Shown here piece after piece: positions 35,930-48,959 of a DNA stretch of 64,000 bases; the stretch's first letter is position 1; each line of letters begins with the position of its first letter. Source of the DNA: Rhizopus sp. PT2906. Taxonomy: Eukaryota; Mucoromycota; Mucoromycetes; Mucorales; Rhizopodaceae. Position numbers and translations under genes: made by a program. The notes beneath the pieces are model-generated. The model was not told the DNA's origin, searched no databases, and saw nothing but the letters and a program-made list of their open reading frames with translations. Location: NCBI GenBank assembly GCA_025529335.1, contig JAMYHX010000004.1:186001-250000 (forward strand), written 5' to 3'.

Positions 35930-37780
35930 ATGTTATTCAGCAAAATATGTAAGTAAGGTTTATTGGAAGAGATACTTGATTATTAATATACTTGCCACTT
36001 CTAGCCGTCCCCTTTTTTGTGACGATATTTGCAAGTGCTCAAGCACAGCAACAAAATATTACTTATAGTGTCATCAGTTCACCTCCACCCAATATGGGTA
36101 TCGCAGTTGTAGTAGACGGTACTCCATTTCCCTTACAAGCAAACCAAGGCATCTTGTATCAAGGCAAAGCTCCTATTGCTCAAAAGGAATATCACTATGC
36201 GATCATAGAATCCAATACTGTTAAAGTTCCTGAACCATTCACTAGAGGTCCAATTCAAAAGGATACATCAAATGAATTCTTTAATCGTACTCTCAACACG
36301 CACAACATCACGTCTCTCCCACAAGTGATGACTCCTGTGCCTATCTTGCACAGAATAAAATCAGATCTTCATGCTGAAGGTCAAATACCTACCTATCATT
36401 TATGGGGAAATGAGACGGCCGTGGACTATTTGCTCAAGAACGCTACTGAGGATATTGACATTGAATTGAACTTTACTTATATTGGGTATAGCATCCTATG
36501 ATATCCCTTTAATGAGTTTATTAACATGCGTTACTGTAGACTGGATAAAATCGAAACATTTGAAGGTGTAAAAGTATCTTTGGCTGGTCGCTCCTCACGT
36601 ATGGTCGACAAAGTTTCATTCGGAATAAAGTTAAAAAAGAAGAGTGATGATACACTGTTTGGCTACAAAAATCTAAAGTTACGAGCCATGGCAATGGATC
36701 CCACTTATGTACGTGAAAAAGCTGTTCATTCTGCACTCAAGGCTGTGGGTGTACCTGCCAGTGATTTCTCATATGTTAGGTAATCATGTTCTGCCTGTAG
36801 TCATACATACGCTAATACTCTAATATCTAGATTGTTTATTAATAATAAGCCTGTTGGTTTATATGGTGTTATCGAAACATTTCAAGATCCTTGGCTGGCA
36901 AGTGAATTCAAAGACGGAGACAAGAACTACAAGTCTGGTTACCTTTACCAAGCAATTCTTGCGGGTATGAACCAACAAGAATGGCAGTACATGTCTGATC
37001 TTAGTTATTATGATAACATTACCACATACACCTTGGGAGAATACAAAATCAAAGCCGGTCCTTCAAAGGATAGCCCACAAGACTTTTCTGACTTACAAGA
37101 ATTTACAAAGTTTATTCATGACGCTTCAAACACGACAACTATTGATGATTGGCAAAAACGCATAGATGTTGACATTTTCCTTCGAGCGTAAGTGACAAAC
37201 ATGAGTGACTGTATTCATCTAATTCTTTTTCTATAGTATGACTATTGAGAACTTGTTGGGATTCTCTGATGCCCTGATGACAATGTCAAATAATTTCAAC
37301 TTTTACAAGAACCCTGAGGATGGCCGTATGATCTATATCCCTTACGATTTTGATACTACGCTTGGTACTGGCCTATTTGAGATGAACCTGTTACTCACAG
37401 GAAACTACACTGCATTCCCTGGCTTGACCTTCCGACCTTTGTCCAAGAAGTTCTTTTCTTATGATTACTTTTCTGCACCTTACCAAAATCTGCTGGTCAA
37501 CGTCACAAAATCATTGATAAATCCTACTGTTATGAACCCATTCTTCGACAGTGTTACGAAAATGATTCAGCCTGATATCGAATGGGATATGTCTCTGCCA
37601 AAGCTTACTCATGGAGCTCCATCTCCTGAGCCTGGGGGGAACATGACTGAAATAGCCAAAATTATGCCACCTGGCTTTTTGACCAATTGGACCAAGATCC
37701 CTGAGCAATATCTACCTCCACAAGAGTTCATTGCTAAAAAGAGTGCTGCTGTACTTAGTTTTTATAATCAAAGTTTATAA
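35930..37780 (+). CDS. CotH-family secreted protein kinase-like protein (copy 1)
   Basis: Member of the CotH family (bacterial spore-coat CotH kinases; in Mucorales an expanded family of surface proteins, some reported as host-cell ligands). Exons 35930-35948, 36005-36485, 36540-36779, 36831-37187 and 37237-37780 total 1641 nt, giving 546 aa. A 19-nt first exon joins to give a signal peptide ending ASAQAQ. Conserved CotH blocks include YQGKAP near the start, SDLHAEGQIPTYHL, KVSLAGRSSRM, LKLRAMAMDPTYVRE, FINNKPVGLYGVIE, MTIENLLGFSDALM and the metal/active-site-like IYIPYDFDTTLG. It ends shortly after the domain (SFYNQSL) with no GPI-type tail, unlike the longest family members. It is paralogous to the gene at 41652, with shared intron positions. 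Confidence 0.92.
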
Positions 37781-38077
37781 AGAAACAGAATAAAGAAATA
37801 CTTTTTTAAAATAGATTTTCTTTTACACTATAAAACTTGCTATATTTACTATGCTTTGGATATGCTCAGGGCATTCTTTTTCATGATTAAACCCATCATA
37901 TCTAGTTCAATCTCAGTTGTTTAGCTCTCTAATTGGCTGCACTAAGGCAGAGAGTGTAGCAGCCTGTTACATTATCCAATCAAATCGACCTGTAAAATTT
38001 AAACACACATTTGGCTGTTTCCCTTTTTTCCCTTTTTCATATACAATCACAGCTCATCCTAAAGTAACGCATTCCTC

Positions 38078-41000
38078 ATGAACTATAATAAGCGTGACGA
38101 AGAAGCAGGTAAAACAGACATCAGCAACAACAAAAAGTATATTCATCTCTTTTACTTAATAGGAGGAGACGCTGGGTTATTTTACCACGTCGATAAAACT
38201 GTTGTACTTCAAGAAGCCAGAGTGTTTAACAGTTCACCTATTAACGCGAGAAAATGTCGATTGTTATTGACCAAGATTATTTACTTGCTTTACATTGGTG
38301 AACCTTTCACTGTAAAGGAAGCAACCGACTTATTCTTCAACGTCATTAAATTGTTTCAATCAAAAGATGTAAAGTAAAACAAGAATAACAACCGAAATGT
38401 GTGTGTGTCTTATAGTTTATATAATAGACATCTCTTCGTCAAATGATGTACTTGGTCATCAAGGAGCTTTCAGGAATTGCTGAAGATGTTATTATGGTGA
38501 CTCAATCTCTTATTAAAGACATTCAGTCCAAACAAGAAACTATCTACAGAGCAAACGCCATTCGTGCTTTATGTTTAATTACAGATGTAAGGGCAAAAAG
38601 AATGAGACACATATATCAGACGACAATAACATAATGTATAGCCCTCTATGATCCAAGGCATCGAACGTATTTTGAAGGCTGCTATTGTTGACAAGACACC
38701 TTCTGTCTCTTCTGCAGCTTTAGTTTCATCCTATCATCTATTTGATGTTGCCAGAGATATCATCCGTCGATGGTCAAATGAAGTTCAAGAAGCTATCAAC
38801 ACAAAGCCCTCAGGTGGTTTAAGTTTTGCTTCTGCTTCAAGTTATTTTAGTTCTGGATCAAGTAACCAAAACCAAGTTGTTATTTCTACAAGCAATATCC
38901 ACCAGTACCATGCTATTGGTTTATTGTACTTGATTCGTCAACATGATCGTATGGCTATTGCAAAATTGGTCCAAACCTTTTCAGGTGCACGTAGCTCTGG
39001 TGGCTTCTTGGGTGGAGGCAGTAGCTCCAACGTCCTCAAGAATCCTTCTGCAGTCTGTATGTTGATTCGATTTGCTTCCAAAGTCATGGAAGATGATCCA
39101 AGGTACACATAAAAAATTAAAAAGACAACATGATCCTGGTTTCTAACCATGTATAACAAATAATCATAGCTCTACTCGCAAAGTGTATGAATTATTCGAG
39201 GGTTTCCTTAGACACAAGAGCGACATGGTCAATTTGGAAGCAGCCCGTGCTATATGTGACATGACAGACATTTCAGCTAAAGAGCTTCACCCTGCCATAG
39301 CAGTTCTTCAATTATTCTTGTCATCTCCAAAAGCCACGCTTCGATTTGCTGCCATTCGTACACTTAACAAACTCTCCATCAATAACCCATCAGTCGTTGC
39401 TCCTTGCAATTTAGATATTGAAAATTTGATTACTGATTCTAATCGTAGTATTGCTACATTCGCCATCACTACATTGTTAAAGACAGGCAATGAAGCATCC
39501 GTCGATCGATTGATGAAGCAGATTTCTGGTTTTATGAACGATATCTCTGATGAATTCAAGGTGATCGTCGTAGAGGCCATTCGATCACTTTGCTTAAAGT
39601 TCCCAGCTAAACAAGCCGTCATGCTTTCCTTCTTGAGCAACGTCTTGCGTGATGAAGGAGGATACAACTTTAAGAAAGCAGTTGTCGAGGCTATCTTTGA
39701 TATGGTCAAGTATATTCCAGAATCCAAAGATACTGCCCTTTCCCACCTGTGTGAATTTATTGAAGACTGTGAATTCACCAAACTGTCTGTGCGTGTCTTG
39801 CATCTGTTGGGTATCGAAGGCCCCAAGACGGCAACTCCTACCAAATACATTCGATATATTTATAATCGTGTTATCTTGGAAAACTCCATCGTACGTGCTG
39901 CTGCCGTCAGTGCTCTTGCCAAATTTGGTGTTAATAGCCATGATGAAGAAGTTAGGAAGAGTGTTCGTGTGTTGTTGAATCGTTGCTTGGATGATGTGAA
40001 TGATGAAGTTCGTGATCGTGCTACATTGTATCTTTCTACAATGGACAACCAAGATATTGCCAAGAAATACGTTACAGACGGTAAGAAAGGGAGAAATGAG
40101 ATAAGCGCGTTTTTACTCATTCTTGTAAAGATTCTACATACGCTTTGCCTATGCTTGAGCGCCAACTTGTCGAATACATCAACAATTCACATGAAAATGC
40201 AAAAGAATTCAAGCTTGATACAATTCCAGTTATCAGCAAATCGCAAGAAGAAGAAGAGCGACGCCGTAAGTCTTTATAAAGAAGAGAGAATGCGGTCAAT
40301 ATAACTTTTATATAGGTAACCGATCTAATGATACTGCTATTCTTCCTTTATTATCAGCTCCCTCCGCCAAAGGAGCACCTGCCGTTTCCAGTCCTGGTGT
40401 GGCCACACCTGTCTCTGGAAAGAATACGCTCATTTCCAGCTTGGATCAACAAGCAATCTATGCAGAACAATTGGCAGCTATTCCTGAATTTGCATCATTC
40501 GGCACACTGTTCAAGAGCTCAAGTAAACCTATTGAACTAACAGAAAGTGAAACGGAATACGTCATCCACTGTATCAAGCACACGTTTGCCAAGCACATCG
40601 TGTTCCAATTCAACTGCACAAACACGTTGAATGACCAATTGTTAGAAAATGTCCATATGATTATGCAACCTGAGATAGATGGGCTTGTACAGGTAGCCGA
40701 GCTGCCTGCAGAGAAGCTCGAATACAATGTCACAGGCGCAATCTATGTTGCCTTTGAGCAAGAAGACCCTGAGGAGCTCGCGAATGGTAAATATATACAT
40801 ATATATAAATTAGAAGCCTTGTGCTTATTTGTCCATAGTCACCTTCACAAACACACTCAAGTTTGTTGTCAAAGACTGCGATCCTACTACAGGAGAGGCA
40901 GATCCTGAAGGATTTGATGATGAATACCAAGTTGAAGATATCGAAGTGACCACGAGTGATTACATCCGTGCATCCTATGTCTCTAACTTTGCTGAAGAAT

Positions 41001-41356
41001 TTGAAAAGTTGGAGGAAAATGAAGCGATTGATACATTTGCCCTGGATAAGGAAAAGGCTCACAACTTGAAGAGTAAGTATGACAGAACTATTGAGCATAT
41101 TTAAGCTAACCATATCTCAATAGGTGCATGTGATTCAATAATCGACTTATTGGGTATGCAACCCTTGGAAGGCACTGAGGCACCAAAGAACAATAGTGTA
41201 CATACTTTACTTTTATCTGGCACATTTTTGGATGGAAGCAGAGTGTTGGCAAGGTGTAGAATGACCTTTAGCACAAGTACTGGAGTTGCTTTTGAATTGG
41301 CAGTTAGAAGTGAAGATGTAAATGTATCTCAAATTGTGCTTTTAGCAATCTCATAA
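38078..41356 (+). CDS. SEC21: Coatomer subunit gamma (Sec21, COPI)
   Basis: Large COPI-coat subunit working in Golgi-to-ER transport. Nine exons (38078-38108, 38163-38368, 38428-38586, 38642-39102, 39170-40080, 40131-40265, 40316-40786, 40839-41072, 41124-41356) total 2841 nt, giving 946 aa, the expected size. The N-terminal adaptin-like HEAT solenoid begins FYHVDKTVVLQEARVFNSSP and runs to about residue 600. LTKIIYLLYIGEPFTVKEAT and RALCLITD are typical gamma-COP blocks. After a short linker the appendage domain follows, with TESETEYVIHCIKHTF, VTFTNTLKFVVKDCDP and the C-terminal LSGTFLDGSRVLARCRMTF. It lies between the two CotH paralogues on the same strand. Confidence 0.96.
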
Positions 41357-41651
41357 CTCCCCTTCTTAAAAAAAATAATAATCAAATAAACGTTATTATA
41401 TATTTTCTACCTTTCATATGTACAGCTTAATAAGTTATGAAGAATTCTTCAAGGGGGTGTGCCCTTGATGGGCAGATGTCCACTTGTTTTGGTATCAAAT
41501 TATTCTTTTGGGCAAGATTAACTTTTTATTATACAAATGTGTATTTAATCTGTACATTTCTTATCCCCCTTCTTTCTTTCCATTATTCATTTAATGATGA
41601 CTATAGTCTTTGGTAAAGAACAAGAAAAAGGATAACCATGGTTACTGACAA

Positions 41652-43505
41652 ATGCAAAAAGTATTGCTATCTATAGTCCTGTCCGTTGTTCATGCCAGAT
41701 GGGTAACATATAGCGTGATTGTCTCTGTTTCTGCTGGACAGTCTGTAGGTGTCTTGGTCGATGGTCGTCTTACCCTTTTAAGCCCTTCAAGCTACGAGCC
41801 ACTTCTTTACAAAGGTCGAGCTCAGGATCCAGCCATGTACTACAGATATGTGATTGTAGATGGACAACATCAAATCGTCGAATCTGAGTCCTTTAACCGT
41901 CGAATTGATTTTGATGTCGATGTAACCGGCCACGAATTCTTCAACAGGCCCATCAATGTACACGACATTTTCACTTTACCTAAAGTCATGCCCGATTTGG
42001 CACCTATCCGCAGAATAAGGTCCGATTTGCATATTGCAAACCAGATACCCACTATTCATCTCCGTGGTAATCAGACGGCTATTGATTACTTGCACGGAAA
42101 TCAACTCCAAGACATCACGTTAGACGTTGGTATGACTTATATTGGGTAATTTAAGCATATGGCGCAAGTGATAAAATTGGCTAATTTTATTTATAGGCTG
42201 GATGATGTTTACACTTACAAGACCGTCAAACTCTCTTTGGCTGGTCGTGGTTCGCGTTGGGTTCCTAAGGTGTCTTACACCGTAAAGATAAAAGATGGTA
42301 CATCCTTATTTGGCTATACAAACGTCAGGTTGCGTGCCCTTGCCAAGGACCCTTCATATGTGCGTGAGGCTATATGTCACTCTGTTCTACAGTCTGTTGG
42401 TTTACCTGTCAGTGGGTTTTCTTATGTTCGGTAAGTGAAAGGAGGAGATGCACGCTAGACGCGATAGCTTACTTTATGAGCTTTAGATTATTTATAAATA
42501 ATCGACCTATTGGGTTATTTGGAATCATCGAAGACTTCAACACACAATGGCTTCAGAACGAGTTTGCAGGCAACATTAAAAATTACCGAGTAGGGCGTTT
42601 GTATCAAGGTCAAGGATTCTTTAAACAAGGTCTTGCATTTGCTGTATCAGATTTGGCTTATGAAGAAGATATTACCAAGTACGCTGTAGGACAATACGAT
42701 GTCGAAGAGCCCTCGGAAGGTGTCACTCTGAAAGATTTAGTCCCTCTTCAAGATTTTACTAGATTCATACGTGACTCTTCAGTGGAGACGACGCCTATTG
42801 AAGTTTGGGAACAAAAGATGAATATGGAATCATTTATTCGAGCGTAAGTAGATATGGGGCATAATAACAGAGTATACAAACTAAATGTTTATATATAGAA
42901 TGGTCATAGAGAACTTGTTAGGATTGAGTGACGGTTACATGGCGACTGCCAATAACTATTATCTCTATATGGATCCTTTAAATGGTGGTCAAATCATTTA
43001 TATGCCTCACGATATGGATGCAACCGTAGGAAGATATTCATTTAAAGAAGAATTGATGACGAGTGGTGACTTTAAAGAGCATCCAGGTTTCCTTATGCGT
43101 CCATTAACGACCAAAGTGTTTGTTTATGAACCATTCTTGAAATACTACCAGGAATTGTTGGTATATATAACCAAGACCTTGGTGAACCCTGAGATAATGG
43201 ATGTTTACGTCAACAGTATAGTCCGGATGATTAAAGTTGACGTAGAATGGGATCAGCAATTACCCAAAGTTGGCACATTTAGCAGACCTCCTTCTGATCT
43301 TACCCAGATTAACCTTGATATCATCGTTCAAGCACTCAAGAAGCTTCCAAGTGGATTCTTGATCGCTAACCCAACGGATCCTCCTGCTACCGCACCATTC
43401 ACTGTTGCTGTTTATAGTCCAGAGATTATAGACAAAAGGTTGGATGGCGTTCTGAGGTTCATTCACAAAAAGGCAAGCAACATCTTGGCATTTTATCGTA
43501 AATAA
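41652..43505 (+). CDS. CotH-family secreted protein kinase-like protein (copy 2)
   Basis: Second CotH-domain protein. Exons 41652-42145, 42197-42430, 42487-42843 and 42899-43505 total 1692 nt, giving 563 aa. The signal peptide is about residues 1-15 (MQKVLLSIVLSVVHA). It shares block order with copy 1: LLYKGRAQ, SDLHIANQIPTIHL, KLSLAGRGSRWVPKVSYT, VRLRALAKDPSYVRE, LFINNRPIGLFGIIED, MVIENLLGLSDGYM and IYMPHDMDATVG (where copy 1 has YDFDTTLG). The three introns after the ones at TYIG, SYVR and RA occur at the same positions and phases as in copy 1. It too ends soon after the domain (ILAFYRK), without a GPI tail. Whether either copy has kinase activity or a role in host contact cannot be told from the sequence. 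Confidence 0.92.
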
Positions 43506-43694
43506 AGACAAGGAGTATTTATATATTCTTCACTGTTATTGTGTTACAAACATCCATTGTTATTGTTTTGTCATAAACATTGTATCAACTATGCCCTTCT
43601 ATCGTCATTGTGGCACGTGACATACTTACAAGAGGTTCTTTTTTTCTCCTTTTAACCCTTTGTTTCCCTTTTATTTTTATTTTCGGATAATATT

Positions 43695-45415
43695 ATGTCT
43701 CAAAGAAACTCATTAAAGCCAACTTGTGGTTGTGCCATTGATCGGCTACTTCGTCATGACGAAACTTATATTTTTATAACTGGAGCACAGAAACAGTCTG
43801 ATTCACCTTCAGGCAAAAGTTATATTGCTTACTGTTTACGTATTGGTGTAAGACATAGCAACAGCTTTATTAAAGAGTTACTCATTTATGAATGTAGGAT
43901 ATTGAAACTAAACGTAGATATAGCGAATTTGAGTCATTTAGAAAAGCAATGACCTTACTTCATCCTGCTCTAATTGTACCGCCTATACCCGAGAAGCATT
44001 CATTAGGTATAATAAGAATATAAGCAACAATTATACTGATATCCTTTTATAAATATATAGTTGATTATGCTGCTTTACAGACAAGAGTAAAAGACGATTT
44101 GCCCATGATTGAGAAAAGAAAACGAATGCTTCAAACCTTTTTGAATAGAATAGCTAAACATCCTGAATTGGGTAAAGAACACATATTTCACTTGTTTCTG
44201 GAGAGCGGTGTTTCCTGGGTAAACAGTCTATCATTATCATGTGTGTAATTTCTGATCGTTCTTTGCTAATATCATCTTAGTCTGACGTCCTTCATTCTCC
44301 TCCTTTATCGACTATGCCAAAGAACCCACTACAGATGGTAGTCAGTAAATCAGTGAATGCACCAACACATACATTCAATCCTGTCCTATCAAGCAATTTG
44401 ATTCCTTCTCCTTCAGCAGCTTATCAGTTGCAAAATCCTGATCCAAGGTTTGAAGAGTCAGAAAAGTTTACTTTCAGGATAGCCAATTATATGAACAATA
44501 ACCTGGATAAAAGTCAACGTAAGGTTATACGTCGATTGGGAGGTAAAAGAAGGCTATCATAAAGTCGTACATATACTCATCATGTTCTTTAATAGAACTA
44601 GCAAATGATTATGCAGAATTAGGTGCAGTTTATAATGGATTTAGCTTGAATGAAACAGGCGAGATTGCAAATGCTATAGAAAAGATTGGACAAGCAGTAG
44701 ATGTTGGCTATACTGAAACAGGTCAGATGGTCACTTCTTTAGAAGGTGAATTTGCTGAGCCTATCCAAGAACATGCCCAATTTGCCCAAATTATTAAACA
44801 GGTGCTAAAGTTTCGTCATATGAAGCACGCTCAAGTAGAGATGATTGAGACATCATTAAATAACAGAAAAGAGTACCTGAATAGCTTACAAAACATGGAA
44901 AATGAGGCTAGACGTCTTGAAGCAGCTCTCACCAGGGACAGTTCCGCTGTAGACACGACAGGCGATGTGGATGAAGGTTTGAATAACAGGGCTTATTCAT
45001 CAAGACAGACGACTAGACCACTACCACATAACAGTAACTGGGCTGGTAAACCAATGCGTGTTATCAGTGCAGTTGGACATACCTTACAGAATATTATTGA
45101 TGCTAATCCCGAAGCTACAAGACGTAATCAGATTGGCATGTCTAAAGATGCAATTCATGTGTTGGAAGAAGCTCTAAGTATCGCAAGTAAAGACTTGGGT
45201 GCAATCTCTACAGAACTACAATCAGACTTGGATCGATTCCAAAAAGAAAAAATCCAGGATTTACGAGATATGCTGATTGCTTATGCAAAGATACACATAC
45301 GTTATTGTCAAAAGGTAATTTATATAAACTGTTCTTATACCCAAGACCAACATTTATATAGAATTTGGAAGCATGGCAAGAGGCTCGTGCTGAAGTCGAG
45401 AAAATACCAATTTAA
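43695..45415 (+). CDS. PX-BAR sorting nexin of the Snx41/Atg20 type
   Basis: Endosomal sorting nexin; in yeast this class (Snx41, Atg20/Snx42) recycles cargo with Snx4 and supports selective autophagy. Exons 43695-43847, 43898-44006, 44061-44218, 44281-44542, 44596-45314 and 45362-45415 total 1455 nt, giving 484 aa. The PX domain (about 20-140) contains YIFITGAQKQ, the phosphoinositide-binding RRYSEFESFRKAM and IPPIPEKHS equivalent (VPPIPEKHSL), then RKRMLQTFLNRIAKHPEL. A Ser/Pro linker leads to the BAR helices (about 230-484) with QVLKFRHMKHAQVEM. The protein is shorter than yeast Snx41/Atg20, with no long linker insert. Assignment to Snx41 rather than Atg20 is not decided. Confidence 0.82.
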
Positions 45416-45512
45416 AAAATATATTGTACAATTCTATATTCATTATTTCTTTCTTCATAAAAATAACTTGTTATTATGTAAATGCAGTTTCAAACAATAT
45501 AGACACAGTTAT

Positions 45513-46999
45513 TTATTGGCATGATTCCCAAAGCTGCTGAACTTTCTTTTCTAGATTAAGCTGCTTTTCTACATATTCTGCAACTATTAAACCAAGTTAG
45601 ACTGATTATATCATTTTTTAATATTTAACTCACTTGGGCCATAATGCGCATGAAGATCAGTTTCTGCTGGAAGAGCTTCATGATCTTTTGCTTCTTGTTT
45701 TGTTACAAGAATAGTATTTGTATAACTACATGGCTTTGATCTATCCCATCTGGTCATAACGAGTGCTCTGTCCAATGTATCTGAAAATGCACTCTTTCCT
45801 TGCCACAGTTCTTCAAATATGTATCCAATATCATCAACATCAAGAATATCCGTTCTATACTCAGTAGTTTAGCACTGTAATATTCATAAGATAGGTATAT
45901 TTCTTTACTTGTTGCCATAAACAGCTTCTTCTTTTCTTGCAACTTCCTTTTGAATGCGTGAATAGACGCCATCACGTCCCTTTGTCTCTGGTAATTCATA
46001 AGCAGTAAATCCAGCCAACTGTAAAATAACATAGGTAGTCAAAGACATGCCAAACATACTTGCGATAGGTCCAAACACAGGTAGTGATCGCTTAGTGAAA
46101 TCAGACACCTTGTCAAAGTTCAAGTTTTTCTCAATAGAATAGACTACAGGTATCCCCCTATCTATCTTGTATTTTTTTAGCTGCCTTCTGTACATACGTG
46201 CCAGTGGATCTTGCGCACTGCTGCTAATATCTGTCAATTGAATTTGAGAAGGGTCTGCTTTTCCATGCGCGCTGATGCTACTGATGATCTTTATATTGTG
46301 CTCTTTGCAATACTTTGCCAACAAGACCTTATCCTTCACAGAAGATAGCGTGTCTACAACAAAATCAGGTTGACCTACATAAAAGTGGTTAACATTTCTA
46401 TTGCTCAATGTCTAATGTATTTCCTTTTTACCTGATAGTAAGCTATCCATATTGTCTGGACCAAGTGTTTCGCACACTGGCTCTATTGTCGCGTTGGGAG
46501 CAATATGTGCTAGATGCTTCTTCATCGTGTCTACCTTCCTTTTACCAACATCAGCAACTTTTGCTACAGCATGACACGTCAAGGATCTTAAACGGATCAC
46601 GCCTTTATCGATAATACGAATATGCTGAATACCAGATCGCACGAGCATCAAGGAAGTATAGGAACCAATGGCTCCATTACCCACGACGATAACAAACGAT
46701 TTACGAATCTTTGATACACCTTCTTCGCCCAAAAATGCAATGTTTCGAGCAAGGAATTCCAAAACGAGCGCTTCGTCCAAGGGATCTTTTTCTTCATACT
46801 CGTCATTAATTAGAGAAATGATGGACGATCTTCGTTCTTTTGTTTCTTCTGTTCTCAAATGACGTCGAGTTATTTTTTGATAGCTTAATATGGCCATAGC
46901 TGTTAAGACTGAGGCTGAGAGAGCTGTTAAGGTTATGCGTGCACCATGTTGATGCTTATTTAAGAAATTGGATATAGAAGTTGCTGTTTGTTCAAGCAT
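45513..46999 (-). CDS. tRNA threonylcarbamoyladenosine (t6A) dehydratase, Tcd1/Tcd2 type (E1-like)
   Basis: E1-like enzyme that cyclises t6A37 to ct6A in tRNAs; yeast Tcd1 and Tcd2 sit on the mitochondrial outer membrane. Exons 46999-46432, 46374-45909, 45854-45634 and 45583-45513 total 1326 nt, giving 441 aa. There is one N-terminal membrane segment (about 20-40, ITLTALSASVLTAMAILSY). The ThiF-type nucleotide-binding motif follows: VIVVGNGAIGSYTSLMLVRS (Tcd/ThiF family G-x-G-x-x-G). Then IRIIDKGVIRLRSL and DFVVDTLSSVKDKVLLAKYC appear. The C-terminal Tcd block GYIFEELWQGKSAFSDTLDR and RWDRSKP is present. Length matches the family. Confidence 0.9.
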
Positions 47000-47748
47000 A
47001 TTCTTTGATCAAACAAGTGTAAAAAAGGGAATACCTACTTGCTTTCAAGCAAGATTGTGACTGACGCTTACCTCCCATTACAATCCACAGAAGGGTCTAT
47101 TGAGATTCCGATCTAACCGAATTAAGACGGGTGAATGGACGCTTCCTAGTAGAAATATACATCTATTCTCGGTTTGTTTATAAGCAAATTGTCACATTGC
47201 CATTAAATATAATTAAAGAAAGTGAGGGTTTATTGAATTTGCTTTAATGGCTCATGACATGTCTTATCATCAAATGGGGATTTGTAGCTGTTGTACAACT
47301 TTTTGTATTAGGCGTTTACTTGAAATTACACCTCATGCGTTTTATCTTTCTATTCACCAATCTTACGACAAGAATTCGCGTAAAAGGAGGTTTTAGGGCA
47401 TCTTTTACTTTAGGTAATAAAGACGCCAATTGAACCATACAAACCTGTAATTTGAGTAACAATGAACTCGCCAATTGGCACTGTCAACACTTCCCAACAG
47501 TGTGAAAAACATTGCCCCAAGCTTTGCAGCAGTAAAAAAAATAAATAAATAGAGCATTGCCCTGAGTTTCACAGTCAGTATGAGGAGATACGTGTGACAG
47601 CGTGCAAAAAGTCATGTGGTATTCTTAATTGGCCCGTAACCTTACGATTCTATCAAACAGCTGCGGTTAGAGATTATTTCACATAAATTGGAGCCTCTGA
47701 TTTTTTTCCTTTCTCTCCTATTCTTTTTCTTTTCTTAAACATCAAACC
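47000..47748. promoter_or_regulatory. Divergent intergenic region between the Tcd-like and RRM genes
   Basis: About 750 bp with no convincing ORF. A pyrimidine-rich stretch (47700-47735) precedes the RRM gene start at 47749. An AAATAAATAAAT run lies at 47538-47551. No RNA gene recognised. Confidence 0.4.
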
Positions 47749-48901
47749 ATGACTACAACTGTTGCTACTCTATCTGACACTCAACCTACAGCACCTGTTA
47801 GGCTAGTGATGAATGAACAATCCTTTGAAAACAGGGTATTTGTGGGCAACTTATCATTCAAGACCACAAAGGAGTCGTTAACTGCATTTGCGGAAAAGTC
47901 TGGTAAAATGTAAGTTTAAATATATCTGGAAAATGGGATATATATTCATATACGTGTGTTGTAGTTTAGAGACAATCATCATCAAACGTCGCCGAAGACA
48001 TCTTGGCTATGGTTTCATTACTTTTGAAAAAGAAGAGGAAGCCAAAAGAGCAGCCAAGGATCTTAACAAGAAGGAACTGGACGGTCGCGAGATTAATGTC
48101 GAAGTGGCCCGTCCCAAGTCGGAGCTTCCTTCCAAAAGGACACCTAAAGTATCATCATCTCGTAGAAAAAGACGTGTCAAAAAAGTAAACAAGGTAATAA
48201 ACAAAATACTATTAATATTGAAGTAACTGACCAGTGTAAAGGCCAAGAAGGAAGAAAATAGTGCCTCTCCAAATACCACACAAACCGAAAAGCTTGATCG
48301 AGATCGCTCAAAGACAACTATCTTTGTCGCTAACTTGCCATTTACCACAAAAGAAGAAGACTTGAAAGAGCTCTTTAAGGATTATAAGGTGGCCTCAGTT
48401 TATGTCGTTCGTATGAGAAAGGGAAGGTCAAGGGGATATGGATTTGTTGAATTTGAAAACGATAAGGAACAAAAGAAAGCGATTGAAAATATGAAGGATG
48501 TGACTTTGGAAGGTCGTTCTGTCTACCTCAAGGTTGCTTATTCTAGACAGGAAAGAAATGAGAATAAAGAGAAAGCGAAAGAAAAGAAAGAAGAATTACA
48601 AGAGGATAAGGCCAAAGAAGAAGAAAAGAAAGAAGTCAAAGTAATCAAAGAAGAAAAGAAAGACGAAGTTAAGATAGTCAAAGAAGAAAAGAAGGAAGAA
48701 GTCAAAATAGTCAAAGAAGAAGCCAAAGTAATCAAAGAAGAAAAGAAAGAAGCCAAAGAAATCAAGGATACCAAGAATGATAAAGACGTCAAAGAAGTAA
48801 AAGATACCAAGGATATTAAAGAAATCAAAGATAAAAAGGAATCCACAAGCGTAAAGGAAGCAGATAATAAAGCTAAAGAAGAAAAGGTTGACACTAAATA
48901 A
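47749..48901 (+). CDS. Two-RRM RNA-binding protein with Lys/Glu repeat tail
   Basis: Predicted single-stranded RNA/DNA binding protein. Exons 47749-47909, 47965-48193 and 48242-48901 total 1050 nt, giving 349 aa. RRM1 (about 28-105) has RNP2 RVFVGNL and RNP1 LGYGFITF. RRM2 (about 150-228) has RNP2 TIFVANL and RNP1 RGYGFVEF. They are linked by a basic segment (SSRRKRRVKK). The last 115 residues are almost all Lys, Glu, Asp, Val and Ile, in imperfect repeats such as KEEKKEEVKIVKEEAKV, probably a long charged helix. The layout resembles fungal Nop/La-type and Rbp35-like proteins, but I do not assign an orthologue. A dead transposase lies just downstream on the other strand. Confidence 0.85.
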
Positions 48902-48959
48902 ACTAATAATATAAACAAAAGTGTAAGTATGAAATTAGAAATAAAGTTGGTTTTGTTGC

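Noticed and set aside
35930..43505. CotH genes as recent bacterial transfers
   Set aside because: Both have several fungal-type introns at shared positions and base use like their neighbours; CotH is an established Mucorales family.
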